Shown: positions 55,417 through 64,000, counted from the first letter of the stretch. The stretch is 64,000 bases of DNA from Enterobacter soli ATCC BAA-2102 (GCF_001654845.1 NZ_LXES01000009.1:62001-126000), one strand, 5' to 3'. The notes: generated by a model from the sequence alone, not told the origin. Numbers and translations: made by a program.

Positions 55417-55444
55417 AAAAGGCCGGACTTTCCGGCCTTTTTTA
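55417..55444 (+). terminator. Terminator after accBC
   Basis: 11-bp stem AAAAGGCCGGA / TCCGGCCTTTT with a CTT loop and a T run, 16 bases after accC. Confidence 0.92.
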
Positions 55445-55509
55445 TTTCTGGGGATCAGAAAGCCCCATCATGTACAATCCCCGCTTTCTTCATCCACAAG
55501 GGACAAAAA

Positions 55510-55752
55510 ATGGACACGCGTTTTGTTCAGGCCCATAAAGAAGCGCGCTGGGCGCTGTGGCTGACCCTTCTCTATCTTGCTGCATGGTTAGTAACTGCTA
55601 ACTTACCTGATTCCGCTATTGGCATCACCGGCTTGCCGCATTGGTTTGAAATGGCCTGCCTGCTGGTACCGTTGGTATTTATTCTGCTCAGTTGGCTAAT
55701 GGTGCGCTTTATCTTCAGCGATTTCTCACTGGAGGATAAAGATGCAAAGTGA
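55510..55752 (+). CDS. yhdT: YhdT membrane protein (DUF997)
   Basis: 80 residues with two hydrophobic helices (15-35 and 43-70). Function unknown. It overlaps panF by 11 bases and is always found with it, which suggests a supporting role for the transporter. Confidence 0.92.
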   Translation: MDTRFVQAHKEARWALWLTLLYLAAWLVTANLPDSAIGITGLPHWFEMACLLVPLVFILLSWLMVRFIFSDFSLEDKDAK

Positions 55753-57193
55753 AATCATCACCGTACTGGTCATCTATTTAATCGTCGTGTTTGGCCTTTC
55801 GGCCTGGGCTATGCGTAAACGCAGCACCGGCTCTTTCCTGAGCGAGTATTTCCTCGGTAGCCGCTCAATGGGCGGATTTGTTCTTGCCATGACCCTGACT
55901 GCTACCTACGTCAGCGCCAGCTCCTTTATCGGTGGGCCGGGTGCAGCGTATAAATACGGTCTGGGCTGGGTATTGCTGGCCATGATTCAGGTGCCGACTA
56001 TCTGGCTTTCACTGGGTATATTGGGCAAAAAGTTTGCCATCCTCGCCCGTCGCTATAACGCCATTACGCTTAACGATATGCTCTTTGCGCGTTACCAGAG
56101 CCGCGCGGTAGTATGGATTGCCAGCGTCAGCCTGATTGTCGCCTTCGTGGGTGCGATTGCCGTGCAGTTTATTGGCGGTGCTCGTCTGCTGGAAACCGCC
56201 GCCGGGATTAACTACGAAACCGGGTTACTTTTCTTTGGTATCACCATTGCGCTGTACACGGCATTTGGCGGTTTCCGCGCCAGCGTGCTGAACGACACCA
56301 TGCAGGGCATGGTGATGCTGATTGGTACACTGGTGCTGCTGGTCGGGGTGATTTACGCTGCCGGTGGTTTGCACAATGCGGTTCAAACGCTTGAACAGAT
56401 CGATCCTAAATTGGTCAGCCCGCACGGTGCTGACGACATCCTCACGCCTGCCTTTATGACCTCATTCTGGGTTCTGGTCTGTTTTGGTGTCATTGGTCTG
56501 CCGCATACCGCAGTACGTTGTATCTCTTATAAAGACAGTAAGGCCGTTCACCGCGGCATTGTCATTGGAACGGTTGTAGTGGCGTTGCTGATGCTGGGAA
56601 TGCACCTGGCAGGCGCACTGGGGCGCGCGGTATTGCCACACCTTACCGTGCCGGATCAGGTGATCCCAACGCTGATGGTGCAGGTTCTGCCGCCGTGGGC
56701 TGCCGGGCTGTTCCTTGCGGCGCCAATGGCAGCAATTATGTCTAACGTTAACGCACACCTCTTGCAGGCTTCGGCCACGATCATCAAAGATCTGTGGCTC
56801 AGCGCGCGTCCGGCTAAAATGCATAATGAGCACAAGCTGAAACGCATCTCCACCTGGACCACGCTGGTGCTTGGCATCCTGATGATGTTAGCCGCATGGC
56901 GTCCGCCAGAGATGATCATCTGGCTCAACCTGCTTGCGTTTGGCGGGCTGGAAGCCGTGTTCCTGTGGCCACTGGTTCTGGGGCTGTACTGGGAGCGGGC
57001 AAATGCCGCTGGTGCCTTAAGCGGCATGATTGTCGGTGGCGTGCTGTATGCCGTCCTGGCGACATTTAAAATTCAGTATCTGGGCTTCCATCCGATTGTG
57101 CCTTCGCTACTGTTAAGTTTGCTGGCGTTTGTGGTGGGTAACCGTTTTGGCCAACCCGTGCCACAGGCTGCCGTAATTTCTACTGATAAATAA
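55742..57193 (+). CDS. panF: Sodium/pantothenate symporter
   Basis: 483-residue inner-membrane symporter of the SSS family with about 13 helices. The [25 protein letters not shown] start is typical of PanF. The ATG lies inside yhdT after GGAGGATAAAG. Third in order is prmA, 11 bases on. Confidence 0.96.
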   Translation: MQSEIITVLVIYLIVVFGLSAWAMRKRSTGSFLSEYFLGSRSMGGFVLAMTLTATYVSASSFIGGPGAAYKYGLGWVLLAMIQVPTIWLSLGILGKKFAILARRYNAITLNDMLFARYQSRAVVWIASVSLIVAFVGAIAVQFIGGARLLETAAGINYETGLLFFGITIALYTAFGGFRASVLNDTMQGMVMLIGTLVLLVGVIYAAGGLHNAVQTLEQIDPKLVSPHGADDILTPAFMTSFWVLVCFGVIGLPHTAVRCISYKDSKAVHRGIVIGTVVVALLMLGMHLAGALGRAVLPHLTVPDQVIPTLMVQVLPPWAAGLFLAAPMAAIMSNVNAHLLQASATIIKDLWLSARPAKMHNEHKLKRISTWTTLVLGILMMLAAWRPPEMIIWLNLLAFGGLEAVFLWPLVLGLYWERANAAGALSGMIVGGVLYAVLATFKIQYLGFHPIVPSLLLSLLAFVVGNRFGQPVPQAAVISTDK

Positions 57194-57204
57194 AGAGTTT
57201 TGCC

Positions 57205-58086
57205 ATGCCGTGGATCCAACTAAAACTGAACACAACCGGCGCTAACGCCGAAGAGCTGAGCGATGCGCTGATGGAAGCCGGTTCGGTTTCCATCACCTTC
57301 CAGGACACGCATGACACCCCGGTGTTTGAGCCGCTGCCTGGCGAAACACGCCTGTGGGGCGACACCGACGTTATCGGCCTGTTCGACGCAGAAACCGACA
57401 TGAAAGAGGTGGTCGCGACCCTGGAAAACCACCCGCTGCTGGGTGTTGGCTTTGTGCATAAAATTGAACAGCTGGAAGACAAAGACTGGGAACGCGAGTG
57501 GATGGATAATTTCCACCCGATGCAGTTCGGCAAACGTCTTTGGATCTGCCCAAGCTGGCGCGATGTGCCGGATGAAAACGCGGTCAACGTGATGCTTGAT
57601 CCGGGTCTGGCGTTTGGTACGGGTACACACCCGACAACGTCACTGTGCCTGCAATGGCTGGATGGACTGGATCTGGAAGGCAAAACAGTGATCGATTTCG
57701 GCTGCGGATCCGGGATCCTCGCGATTGCCGCACTGAAACTGGGCGCGAAAAAAGCCATCGGGATCGATATCGATCCGCAGGCGATTCAGGCCAGCCGTGA
57801 TAACGCCGAACGCAATGGCGTATCCGATCGTCTGGAACTGTATCTGCCAGACGCCCAGCCAGAGGTCATGAAAGCCGATGTAGTGGTCGCTAACATCCTG
57901 GCTGGCCCGTTACGCGAACTGGCCCCGTTAATCAGCGTGCTGCCCGTTGAGGGGGGTCTGCTGGGCCTTTCTGGTATCCTGGCAAGCCAGGCAGACAGCG
58001 TTTGCGAAGCCTATGCCGATCTCTTTGCGCTCGACCCTGTGGTTGAGAAAGAAGAGTGGTGTCGTATTACCGGCCGTAAAAAATAA
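57205..58086 (+). CDS. prmA: Ribosomal protein L11 methyltransferase
   Basis: 293-residue methyltransferase that trimethylates L11 at three sites. The N-terminal L11-binding domain (1-60) and the SAM-binding motif [16 protein letters not shown] at about 162-177 are complete, as is [10 protein letters not shown] (about 228). Confidence 0.97.
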   Translation: MPWIQLKLNTTGANAEELSDALMEAGSVSITFQDTHDTPVFEPLPGETRLWGDTDVIGLFDAETDMKEVVATLENHPLLGVGFVHKIEQLEDKDWEREWMDNFHPMQFGKRLWICPSWRDVPDENAVNVMLDPGLAFGTGTHPTTSLCLQWLDGLDLEGKTVIDFGCGSGILAIAALKLGAKKAIGIDIDPQAIQASRDNAERNGVSDRLELYLPDAQPEVMKADVVVANILAGPLRELAPLISVLPVEGGLLGLSGILASQADSVCEAYADLFALDPVVEKEEWCRITGRKK

Positions 58087-58092
58087 GCTTTT

Positions 58093-58114
58093 GGCGTGGT
58101 CATCTGACCACGCC
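58093..58114 (+). terminator. Hairpin after prmA
   Basis: Perfect 10-bp arms GGCGTGGTCA / TGACCACGCC lie 7 bases after the prmA stop, separated by two bases. The T run is poor, so termination is likely but not certain. Confidence 0.55.
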
Positions 58115-58223
58115 TGCCTTCCCCGAATTTTTCTCTCGCCGCCAGATGTTCTTCGGTAAAATAACCCCATCAATCATATTGTTAATATATGGTTGAATTA
58201 CAAAAATTCACCGGAAGAATATT

Positions 58224-58964
58224 ATGACTCACTTAACTGGCAAGGCAGCGCTGTTCGCGCTGAGCATTATCTCGGCTTCTGCTTATGCATCGCACTGGAG
58301 CTACCAGGGAGAAGGCGCACCGGAACACTGGGGTGAACTGGATGACGCGTACAAGACCTGCCAAAGCGGGATGAATCAATCACCTGTCAATATTGATTCA
58401 ACTGCCAAAGCGCATCTCTCCCCGCTGCAAACACACTACACCGATGGCCCTGTGACCCTGACAAATAACGGCCATACCATCCAGGCAACTGAAAAAGCAG
58501 AAACTCGCGACACCATCACCCTCGACAAGCAATCCTGGACGCTACAGCAATTCCATTTCCACGCACCGAGTGAAAACACCATTCACGGCAAAAAATACGC
58601 GATGGAAATGCATTTGGTACATAAAAATAGCGATGGCGAGCTGGTCGTGGTTGCGGTGATGTTCGATAAGGGTGCCGCAGCTCCTGAGCTTGAAAAACTG
58701 TGGAGCGTAATGCCCGAGCAAGCCGGGCAGAGCGTCGCCATCAAGCAGGATCTTGATCTCAATAAGCTTCTGCCAAAAAATAAAACCTACTGGCGCTTTA
58801 GCGGTTCTCTGACCACTCCGCCGTGCTCCGAAGGTGTGACCTGGATTGTTCTTCAGCAACCACTCACCCTTTCTGCCGCGCAACTGGCAAAATTCACCCA
58901 TACCATGCATCACGATAATAACCGCCCGGTACAGTCACTTCATGGACGCGTCGTTGTCGAATAA
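58224..58964 (+). CDS. Periplasmic alpha-class carbonic anhydrase
   Basis: 246-residue secreted zinc enzyme that interconverts CO2 and bicarbonate in the periplasm. A signal peptide ends near AYA/SHW (about residue 22). Zinc ligands are H111 and H113 in FHFHAPSEN and H130 in MEMHLVH. The pair C46 and the Cys in TPPCSEG (about 203) probably form a disulfide. E. coli has no gene here; it lies between prmA and dusB. It is flanked by hairpins and may have arrived as a single-gene insertion. Confidence 0.93.
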   Translation: MTHLTGKAALFALSIISASAYASHWSYQGEGAPEHWGELDDAYKTCQSGMNQSPVNIDSTAKAHLSPLQTHYTDGPVTLTNNGHTIQATEKAETRDTITLDKQSWTLQQFHFHAPSENTIHGKKYAMEMHLVHKNSDGELVVVAVMFDKGAAAPELEKLWSVMPEQAGQSVAIKQDLDLNKLLPKNKTYWRFSGSLTTPPCSEGVTWIVLQQPLTLSAAQLAKFTHTMHHDNNRPVQSLHGRVVVE

Positions 58965-59294
58965 CGTGCATTTTTTGCGCTAAGATCATGTTCTAAATTG
59001 CGACGCAGATCGCATAGAACCGGGATAATCCGCTGCAAAAAACAGCAGATTATCCCGCTTAAGTGATACCTTTATTCAGAAATGATGAGAAGTTACGGGA
59101 AATTGTAAGAGACGATAAAATAACCGTTATCGCATAACATAATGATTTAAATAGTGAATAATTTTCACCGCTGGCCCTGAGCGGCGATTCATTGATCTAC
59201 AACAGTGGATTGTTCAAAGTTTGGCCTTTCATCTCGTGCAAAAAATGCGTAATATACGCCGCCTTGCAGTCACAGTATGGTCATTTCTTAACTC
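58965..59294. promoter_or_regulatory. Intergenic region before dusB-fis
   Basis: 330 bases without a gene. It holds an imperfect long inverted repeat at 59021-59057 (CGGGATAATCCGCTG / CAGCAGATTATCCCG), AT-rich DNA that would suit the Fis sites known upstream of the E. coli gene, and the fis promoter. Confidence 0.7.
59226..59264 (+). promoter_or_regulatory. dusB-fis promoter
   Basis: The -10 element TAATAT is at 59250-59255, followed by a GC-rich discriminator ACGCCGCC. This matches the growth-rate- and ppGpp-controlled E. coli fis promoter, where the discriminator makes the promoter sensitive to the stringent response. A weak -35 region lies near TTTCATC. Confidence 0.8.
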
Positions 59295-60260
59295 ATGCGC
59301 ATCGGACACCACCAGCTCAGAAATCGCCTGATCGCAGCCCCTATGGCAGGTATTACCGACCGGCCGTTCAGGACGCTGTGCTATGAGATGGGAGCAGGTT
59401 TAACCGTTTCCGAGATGATGTCGTCTAACCCGCAAGTGTGGGAAAGCGATAAGTCCCGCCTGCGGATGGTGCACATAGATGAACCAGGTATTCGTACCGT
59501 GCAAATTGCCGGAAGCGTGCCTGAAGAGATGGCAGATGCCGCGCGTATTAACGTGGAAAGTGGCGCCCAGATTATTGATATCAATATGGGTTGCCCGGCC
59601 AAAAAGGTGAATCGCAAGCTTGCAGGTTCAGCCCTTCTGCAATACCCCGACCAGGTGAAGTCAATCCTGGAGGCGGTTGTCAGCGCGGTGGACGTTCCTG
59701 TTACGTTGAAGATTCGCACGGGTTGGTCGCCGGATCACCGTAACTGTGTAGAGATTGCCCAACTGGCCGAAGACTGTGGCATTCAGGCCCTGACCATTCA
59801 TGGACGCACTCGCGCCTGTTTGTTCAACGGTGAAGCTGAATACGACAGCATTCGGGCAGTTAAGCAGAAAGTTTCCATTCCGATTATCGCGAATGGCGAC
59901 ATAACTGACCCGCTTAAAGCCAGAGCTGTGCTCGACTATACGGGAGCTGATGCTCTGATGATAGGACGTGCCGCTCAGGGAAGACCCTGGATCTTTCGGG
60001 AAATCCAGCATTATCTGGACACTGGAGAGCTGCTTGCTCCACTGCCTCTGGCAGAGATTAAGCGCTTGCTTTGTTCGCATGTTCGGGAATTGCATGACTT
60101 TTATGGTCAGGCAAAAGGGTACCGAATTGCGCGTAAACACGTCTCCTGGTATCTCCAGGAGCACGCTCCGAATGACCAGTTTCGGCGCACATTCAACGCC
60201 ATAGAGGATGCCAGCGTACAGCTGGAGGCGTTGGAGGCATACTTCGAAAATCTTGCGTAA
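59295..60260 (+). CDS. dusB: tRNA-dihydrouridine synthase B
   Basis: 321-residue FMN flavoenzyme that reduces U17 of tRNA. The catalytic Cys is C100 in NMGCPAKKV. The FMN sites are AAPMAGITD at the start and the phosphate motif [15 protein letters not shown] near residue 220-235. It shares the strong promoter with fis, 23 bases downstream. Confidence 0.97.
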   Translation: MRIGHHQLRNRLIAAPMAGITDRPFRTLCYEMGAGLTVSEMMSSNPQVWESDKSRLRMVHIDEPGIRTVQIAGSVPEEMADAARINVESGAQIIDINMGCPAKKVNRKLAGSALLQYPDQVKSILEAVVSAVDVPVTLKIRTGWSPDHRNCVEIAQLAEDCGIQALTIHGRTRACLFNGEAEYDSIRAVKQKVSIPIIANGDITDPLKARAVLDYTGADALMIGRAAQGRPWIFREIQHYLDTGELLAPLPLAEIKRLLCSHVRELHDFYGQAKGYRIARKHVSWYLQEHAPNDQFRRTFNAIEDASVQLEALEAYFENLA

Positions 60261-60283
60261 TGAAATAAAGAGCTGACAGAACT

Positions 60284-60580
60284 ATGTTCGAACAACGCGT
60301 AAATTCTGACGTACTGACCGTTTCCACCGTTAACTCTCAGGATCAGGTAACTCAAAAGCCCCTGCGTGACTCGGTTAAACAGGCACTGAAGAACTATTTT
60401 GCTCAACTGAACGGTCAGGATGTTAATGACCTGTATGAGCTGGTATTGGCTGAAGTTGAACAGCCACTGTTGGACATGGTGATGCAATACACCCGCGGTA
60501 ACCAAACCCGCGCTGCGCTGATGATGGGTATCAACCGTGGTACTCTGCGTAAGAAACTGAAAAAATACGGCATGAACTGA
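60284..60580 (+). CDS. fis: Nucleoid protein Fis
   Basis: 98-residue DNA-bending protein, equal in length to E. coli Fis. The C-terminal helix-turn-helix is [20 protein letters not shown] (74-93) and the N-terminal beta-hairpin arms that contact Hin and Gin invertases are complete. It is the last core-genome gene of the window. Confidence 0.98.
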
Positions 60581-60604
60581 TACTAGTCAGTTAAATGCTT
60601 GTTT

Positions 60605-60642
60605 AAAAAGGCGCTCTTCGGCATGGGGAAGCGCCTTTTTTA
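60605..60642 (+). terminator. Terminator after fis
   Basis: Stem AAAAAGGCGC / GCGCCTTTTT with a 16-base loop and a T run. Confidence 0.9.
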
Positions 60643-60748
60643 TTTAACTGACTGCACCACTGACTGCACAGGCCGCTGAACATCCTTGAACCACATTAAA
60701 CCTTGATGTTGAATATCAGAAATCAACGTACAATATCAGAGGGATTTT

Positions 60749-61513
60749 ATGGCTTCGGTAATGGAAGAACTGCTGGACGATAGCGAGAAAGCAGAACATC
60801 TCCAGTTAATCATGATTAGCACTGCAACGAACGGCACAACGCCTGCTGATGATTATGCAGAGTTGAGAAATTACTTTCTTGATAATCCGCTCTATAAGTC
60901 ATTAGTGCCCAGCTTTGTGCGTAAAAGCAGATCTCTCGATCAGTTCTGGCAATTTATCAAAAGCAAATTCCCCTCATATGCTGAGCGCCGTACCTACATC
61001 TGGGCCGAATTCACCCCTTTGCTCGACTTCATAGAAGGCAAGAACCGAGCCCCAGCAGATGAAGTAATTACGGATGCTTTCAAATCTTTTGATACTGACG
61101 GGGTCCATGCTGTTTGGACAAAAGCTCTAGAGCGCAGACTAACAGATCCAGACGGAGCAATAACTTCGGCCAGAACGTTGCTAGAAACAGTCTGTAAGCA
61201 CATCTTGGATGATATGAACGTCCCCTATAACAATAAAAATATTGAGATGTCTGAACTCTACAAGCTCGTTTCCAAAGAGTTAAATCTTTCTAGCGATCAG
61301 CATTCAGAAAGTATTTTTAAGCAAATATTAGGCGGGTGTTCCGCTGTTGTGAACGGACTTGGTACTCTCCGTAACCGTTTGGGAGATGCCCATGGTAAGA
61401 ACAGAGCGGCCGTTAAACCCTCTCCGCGTCACGCTGAACTCGCAGTGAATCTCTCTGGCTCCATGGCGCTCTTTTTGATAAGTACCTGGCAACATAGAAA
61501 GGACTCTGATTAA
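60749..61513 (+). CDS. Abortive-infection family protein with HEPN-like C-terminal domain
   Basis: 254-residue cytoplasmic protein of the kind with an Abi_C (abortive infection C-terminus) domain. The N-terminal part (about 35-100) has the NPLYKSLVPSFVRKSRSLDQ and ERRTYIWAEF block that goes with these proteins. The C-terminal domain (about 140-254) holds GLGTLRNRLGDAHG, in which R208-N209-x5-H215 fits the Rx4-6H active site of HEPN ribonucleases. Proteins of this family can stop growth of phage-infected cells; here the role is inferred. The ATG has AGAGGGA before it. It lies in prophage-edge DNA, where such cargo genes are common. Confidence 0.75.
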   Translation: MASVMEELLDDSEKAEHLQLIMISTATNGTTPADDYAELRNYFLDNPLYKSLVPSFVRKSRSLDQFWQFIKSKFPSYAERRTYIWAEFTPLLDFIEGKNRAPADEVITDAFKSFDTDGVHAVWTKALERRLTDPDGAITSARTLLETVCKHILDDMNVPYNNKNIEMSELYKLVSKELNLSSDQHSESIFKQILGGCSAVVNGLGTLRNRLGDAHGKNRAAVKPSPRHAELAVNLSGSMALFLISTWQHRKDSD

Positions 61514-61552
61514 TTTTCATTTCACATGGCAAAAAAATTCAAGGAGTTACAA

Positions 61553-61807
61553 ATGAACATTGAGGTAAAAAAAGCAGTGAAATGTTGGGCCGACCGACCA
61601 ACTTGGTTTAGCCCCCATCCGATGGATGCGGCTGAATTTAAACGTGCGGTGTCAAACCTCAAGCGCCTATCCCCTACACCTACTTTCGAAGAAATCAAAG
61701 ATGCAATAATGTTCTTTGTATCCGATGCGCCAACGATGTTAGGCACCCCTTCGGATATTCCTCAGGCAGTTCATGATTTCGCAGCAAAAATGTACAACAA
61801 ACTGTAA
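61553..61807 (+). CDS. Small protein of unknown function next to the Abi gene
   Basis: 84 residues, no family recognised. Start 61553 has AAGGAG six bases before it, better than the in-frame ATG at 61526. The protein is mixed in charge, with no signal or membrane segment, and helical in appearance (VKKAVKCWADRP, MDAAEFKRAVSNLKRL). It lies 39 bases after the Abi gene on the same strand, so the two may form an operon. Confidence 0.65.
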   Translation: MNIEVKKAVKCWADRPTWFSPHPMDAAEFKRAVSNLKRLSPTPTFEEIKDAIMFFVSDAPTMLGTPSDIPQAVHDFAAKMYNKL

Positions 61808-61812
61808 TAAAA

Positions 61813-61833
61813 TGCGGGCTCGATCAGCCCGCA
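61813..61833. terminator. Terminator between convergent phage-edge genes
   Basis: 8-bp stem TGCGGGCT / AGCCCGCA with a CGATC loop, between the small plus-strand gene and the minus-strand lipoprotein; flanks are AT-rich. Confidence 0.75.
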
Positions 61834-61873
61834 ATATTAATTAAAAATTTTAAACTCACGGGCGAAGCCATAA

Positions 61874-62209
61874 CTAAAGACAGGCCATAGCCATTTTACC
61901 CCATGGGTTTCCATATCCGGCTGTAAATGCGTGCATTCTGACCTCTGAGCCCTCACCGTCAGCATCCACCAGGGCAACAACTGAAGCACCTACATCAGAA
62001 ACTGATACCACTATTCTGTAGCCCGTTTCAGTCTCCATTGTTGTTGCCGATGGGTTCAAATCTGACATCTTGGGTGCCAAGCAGCGAACTACCGCAGCTG
62101 GATTTTTTGGGCTTTTACCAGTGAAAATTGGGGGTTTGCTAGTAATAGTGTCTACTGAACAACCAGCCAGTAAAATCGATGCGACAAACAAGGAAAATAT
62201 CTTTCTCAC
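61874..62209 (-). CDS. Phage-linked lipoprotein
   Basis: 111 residues starting at a GTG with AGGGG before it. A lipoprotein signal ends in the lipobox LLAGC (Cys16), so it should be lipid-anchored in the envelope. The rest has no recognised family. Phage lipoproteins at such positions often change the surface of lysogens (superinfection exclusion), but nothing here proves that. Confidence 0.6.
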   Translation of the reverse strand: MRKIFSLFVASILLAGCSVDTITSKPPIFTGKSPKNPAAVVRCLAPKMSDLNPSATTMETETGYRIVVSVSDVGASVVALVDADGEGSEVRMHAFTAGYGNPWGKMAMACL

Positions 62210-62259
62210 TTCATCCCCTTCTTTATGTTTGAATCCAACCGTATAACGGATATGCAGGC

Positions 62260-62610
62260 TTAATTAATAGTGTTTGGCGAATGGATAAATGACTCTTGAT
62301 TTTTCTCAAGATGCGCCTTCATACGCTCACACCAACCCGCAAAAATAGCTTGATCTGTACCAGGGTAAGCTGTCAGAAAACACATAAGTATTTCGTCGGT
62401 AAGTTTGTCCTGCTGATCCCAGTCAACAATGAACTGTCTAAAAAGAGCGTAGGCCTTCGCCGGGTCCCTGTTCTGCCATGTTTCCACAACCTTATCGAAA
62501 GGAGGAACAATGTAAGTTACCTCCACCGGCAATGGCTCGTATTTCGTTGGTATTAATACCTCTCGGGTAAATACCTCACCTTCCGGCCAGAGTAGCATCT
62601 GATTTGTCAA
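62260..62610 (-). CDS. Tail assembly chaperone-like phage protein
   Basis: 116 residues with a TTG start, GGAGG 7 bases upstream and a 4-base overlap with the gpI-like gene. The C-terminal half (DWDQQDKLTDEILMCFLTAY then PGTDQAIFAGW) follows the pattern W-acidic-E-LL-YPGA-AI seen in phage tail assembly chaperones. The match is by pattern only. In lambda-type phages that gene lies before the tape measure, not after I, so order is unusual. Confidence 0.5.
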   Translation of the reverse strand: MTNQMLLWPEGEVFTREVLIPTKYEPLPVEVTYIVPPFDKVVETWQNRDPAKAYALFRQFIVDWDQQDKLTDEILMCFLTAYPGTDQAIFAGWCERMKAHLEKNQESFIHSPNTIN

Positions 62611-63206
62611 AGCTGATCCTCCACGTAGATACCCGCCGATATGATTGCTCCCCCGATACGGCGTTTACCGTAAAGCAATGGCACCGGATAGCCTTGCGCA
62701 GCAGTGTTAGTTACGCCTCCAAACGCGTATGAGGCCTTATTATCAGCACTTTGTTTGCTTGCAAGCCCCGTAGCCTGAGGGGAAAGAAGTTGGGCTACTC
62801 CTCCTACAGTCATCGCAGTACCAGCAGCAAACATCATATTACTTGCAGCAATTCCAATACCAGGCATCCAGATCGAGGCAGCCACTAGTACCGCGCCGAG
62901 AATAGTTTGTAACATCCCTGCTTTTTTACTTCCAATTACCACCGGAACGATATGAATCTCGCGTCCATTGTTCGGAAATTCCAGGTCATCTGCCCCAATG
63001 TTCTTTTTCCCGACATAAATCGCATACGTTAAACCGCGAGCTCTACTTGTATTCATGTATTTTTCGAATCCGGGAATTGTTACGGCCAGAGCCCGAAAAG
63101 CTTCATGCGTAGTCCTTACAAGGCGCTGGTGAGTTTTACCGAAGGTCTTACCTAGCGGGCCAAACATACGGATGGTAGCAAGTGTTTCATTGTTAGCTGT
63201 ATTCAT
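62607..63206 (-). CDS. Lambda gpI-like tail assembly protein
   Basis: 199 residues. The N-terminal half is ubiquitin-like (IRMFGPLGKTFGKTHQR), then a hydrophobic stretch with VLVAASIWMPGIGIAAS, then GGVAQLLSPQA and the conserved AQGYPVPLLYGKRRIGG end, as in lambda gpI. It acts in tail-tip assembly. The start follows TGGAGTAGAACG. Confidence 0.85.
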   Translation of the reverse strand: MNTANNETLATIRMFGPLGKTFGKTHQRLVRTTHEAFRALAVTIPGFEKYMNTSRARGLTYAIYVGKKNIGADDLEFPNNGREIHIVPVVIGSKKAGMLQTILGAVLVAASIWMPGIGIAASNMMFAAGTAMTVGGVAQLLSPQATGLASKQSADNKASYAFGGVTNTAAQGYPVPLLYGKRRIGGAIISAGIYVEDQL

Positions 63207-63219
63207 CGTTCTACTCCAG

Positions 63220-64000
63220 TCAGATACCGTTAAATGTCGCCAGCCGTTGTTTGTGGCTGTCGCTCATGTCGAAAGCAAAATCCTCGTGCTCAGCCTGGAA
63301 GGTTCCGAACGCCATTAGCGCGGATACCGCCGGGTCTATCTTGTTAGAGGATTTCTTCTTGTTGGGCTTAATGTTGGCGTTGGCGTCAGACTCCATCACC
63401 ACGTTCCCAATCGCCCAGGCCAGAACCGGATCGCCACGGTGGCGAACCACTCTGCGATTAACGAACACCTCAAAGGATTTCGCCACCGGACTGAATTTGA
63501 GATAGGTTTGCGGGAACGGCTCCACATCAAGCCCCGCCCCCTGTAGCTGGGTGCGCAGGTGCGTGGCGTTCCACGTATCGAAACCCACCAGCCGGATATT
63601 GAAGGTTTCAGCATCGCGCAGAATATCGTCACGGATGCGGTCATAGTCGATGCAGTCGCCGGGCGTGGTGCGTATCCAGCCCGCTTTTACCCACTGGCGG
63701 TAGATGGCGCGGTTTTTGTTGGCGACGTTAAGCAGCTGTGCTTCCGGCAGATAATGACGGGTAAGGAGTCTGATCTCCCTGTCGAACGGGAACGCGTAGC
63801 TTACGCTGGTGATGTCGCTGGTAGAGGACAGGTCAAACCCGGCGTAGCACTCCATCCCGGCAAGGTCTTCTTCGGTATAGTCGAGCGCACAGGCATCCCA
63901 TGCCCCGGCCCCCATCCACGGCGTGGAGCCCTGGCACCAGATATTGAAACGCTTGGTCAGCATTTCGACCCACTGCGACGGTATGCCCCGCGCTTTCTGG
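63220..64000 (-). CDS. Phage terminase large subunit, 5' end outside window
   Basis: The frame is open through base 64000; about 260 C-terminal residues are seen. The nuclease domain starts with AGFDLSSTSDITS (acidic residue and its strand), followed by VGFDTWNATHLRTQLQ, and KIDPAVSALMAFGTFQ near the end is typical of the HK97-type packaging terminases. Base composition is richer in G and C than in the next gene. The gpI-like gene starts 13 bases after the stop, with no portal, protease or capsid gene between. Confidence 0.85.
   Translation of the reverse strand, partial: QKARGIPSQWVEMLTKRFNIWCQGSTPWMGAGAWDACALDYTEEDLAGMECYAGFDLSSTSDITSVSYAFPFDREIRLLTRHYLPEAQLLNVANKNRAIYRQWVKAGWIRTTPGDCIDYDRIRDDILRDAETFNIRLVGFDTWNATHLRTQLQGAGLDVEPFPQTYLKFSPVAKSFEVFVNRRVVRHRGDPVLAWAIGNVVMESDANANIKPNKKKSSNKIDPAVSALMAFGTFQAEHEDFAFDMSDSHKQRLATFNGI

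Larger units (their letters stand above)
60643..64000. mobile_element. Prophage end (or remnant), right edge outside window
   Basis: From just after the fis terminator the gene content switches from conserved core to phage genes. Minus-strand genes run terminase large subunit, gpI-like tail assembly protein, tail-chaperone-like protein, lipoprotein; two plus-strand genes sit next to fis. No integrase, tRNA or attachment site is firmly identified here, so the left boundary (60643-60748) is inferred. The direct repeat ACTGACTGCAC (60647-60657 and 60659-60669) lies exactly in that gap. Confidence 0.75.

Overview
The window is chromosomal DNA from a member of the Enterobacteriaceae. Nearly every protein is close to its E. 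coli K-12 counterpart, but several features fit Enterobacter, Lelliottia, Leclercia or Klebsiella better than E. coli: the order acuI-msrP-msrQ-aroQ-accB-accC, a fused ATP-type dihydroxyacetone kinase, a duplicated yhcN, and missing gltF, dcuD and idn genes. Genus is an inference. No rRNA, tRNA or CRISPR array was seen.

Layout. 1-7793 holds genes that map near 96 min in E. coli: valS (cut by the left edge), yjgM, ahr, a dihydroxyacetone kinase and yjgR. At about 7.78 kb the gene order jumps to the 72-min region, with yhcC and yjgR overlapping tail to tail. It then runs through gltBD, the sialic acid operon (nanA-nanT-nanE-nanK-nanQ with nanR and its triple-repeat operator), sspAB, rplM-rpsI, zapE, zapG, degQ, degS, mdh, argR, two yhcN paralogues, yhcO, an aldehyde dehydrogenase, aaeXAB with aaeR, yagU, tldD, yhdP, rng, maf, mreBCD, csrD, acuI, msrPQ, aroQ, accBC, yhdT, panF, prmA, an alpha carbonic anhydrase, dusB and fis.

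After the fis terminator (about 60.64 kb) the character changes. A plus-strand gene for an abortive-infection-family (HEPN-like) protein and a small unknown gene face minus-strand phage genes: a lipoprotein, a tail-chaperone-like protein, a lambda gpI-like tail assembly protein and a terminase large subunit that runs off the right edge. This is the end of a prophage or prophage remnant. Its terminase gene directly abuts a tail gene with no head genes between them.

Functional themes. gltBD assimilates nitrogen. nan genes import and degrade sialic acid to N-acetylglucosamine-6-phosphate. degQ and degS serve envelope quality control and the sigma-E response. mreBCD, rng, maf, yhdP and csrD form the usual shape, RNA and envelope neighbourhood. 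accBC supplies malonyl-CoA. The points most worth a second look are a 13-bp hairpin that buries the msrP ribosome binding site, the out-of-frame conserved leader ORF before gltB, the oriC-symmetric rearrangement junction at yjgR/yhcC, and the defence-like gene pair at the prophage edge.
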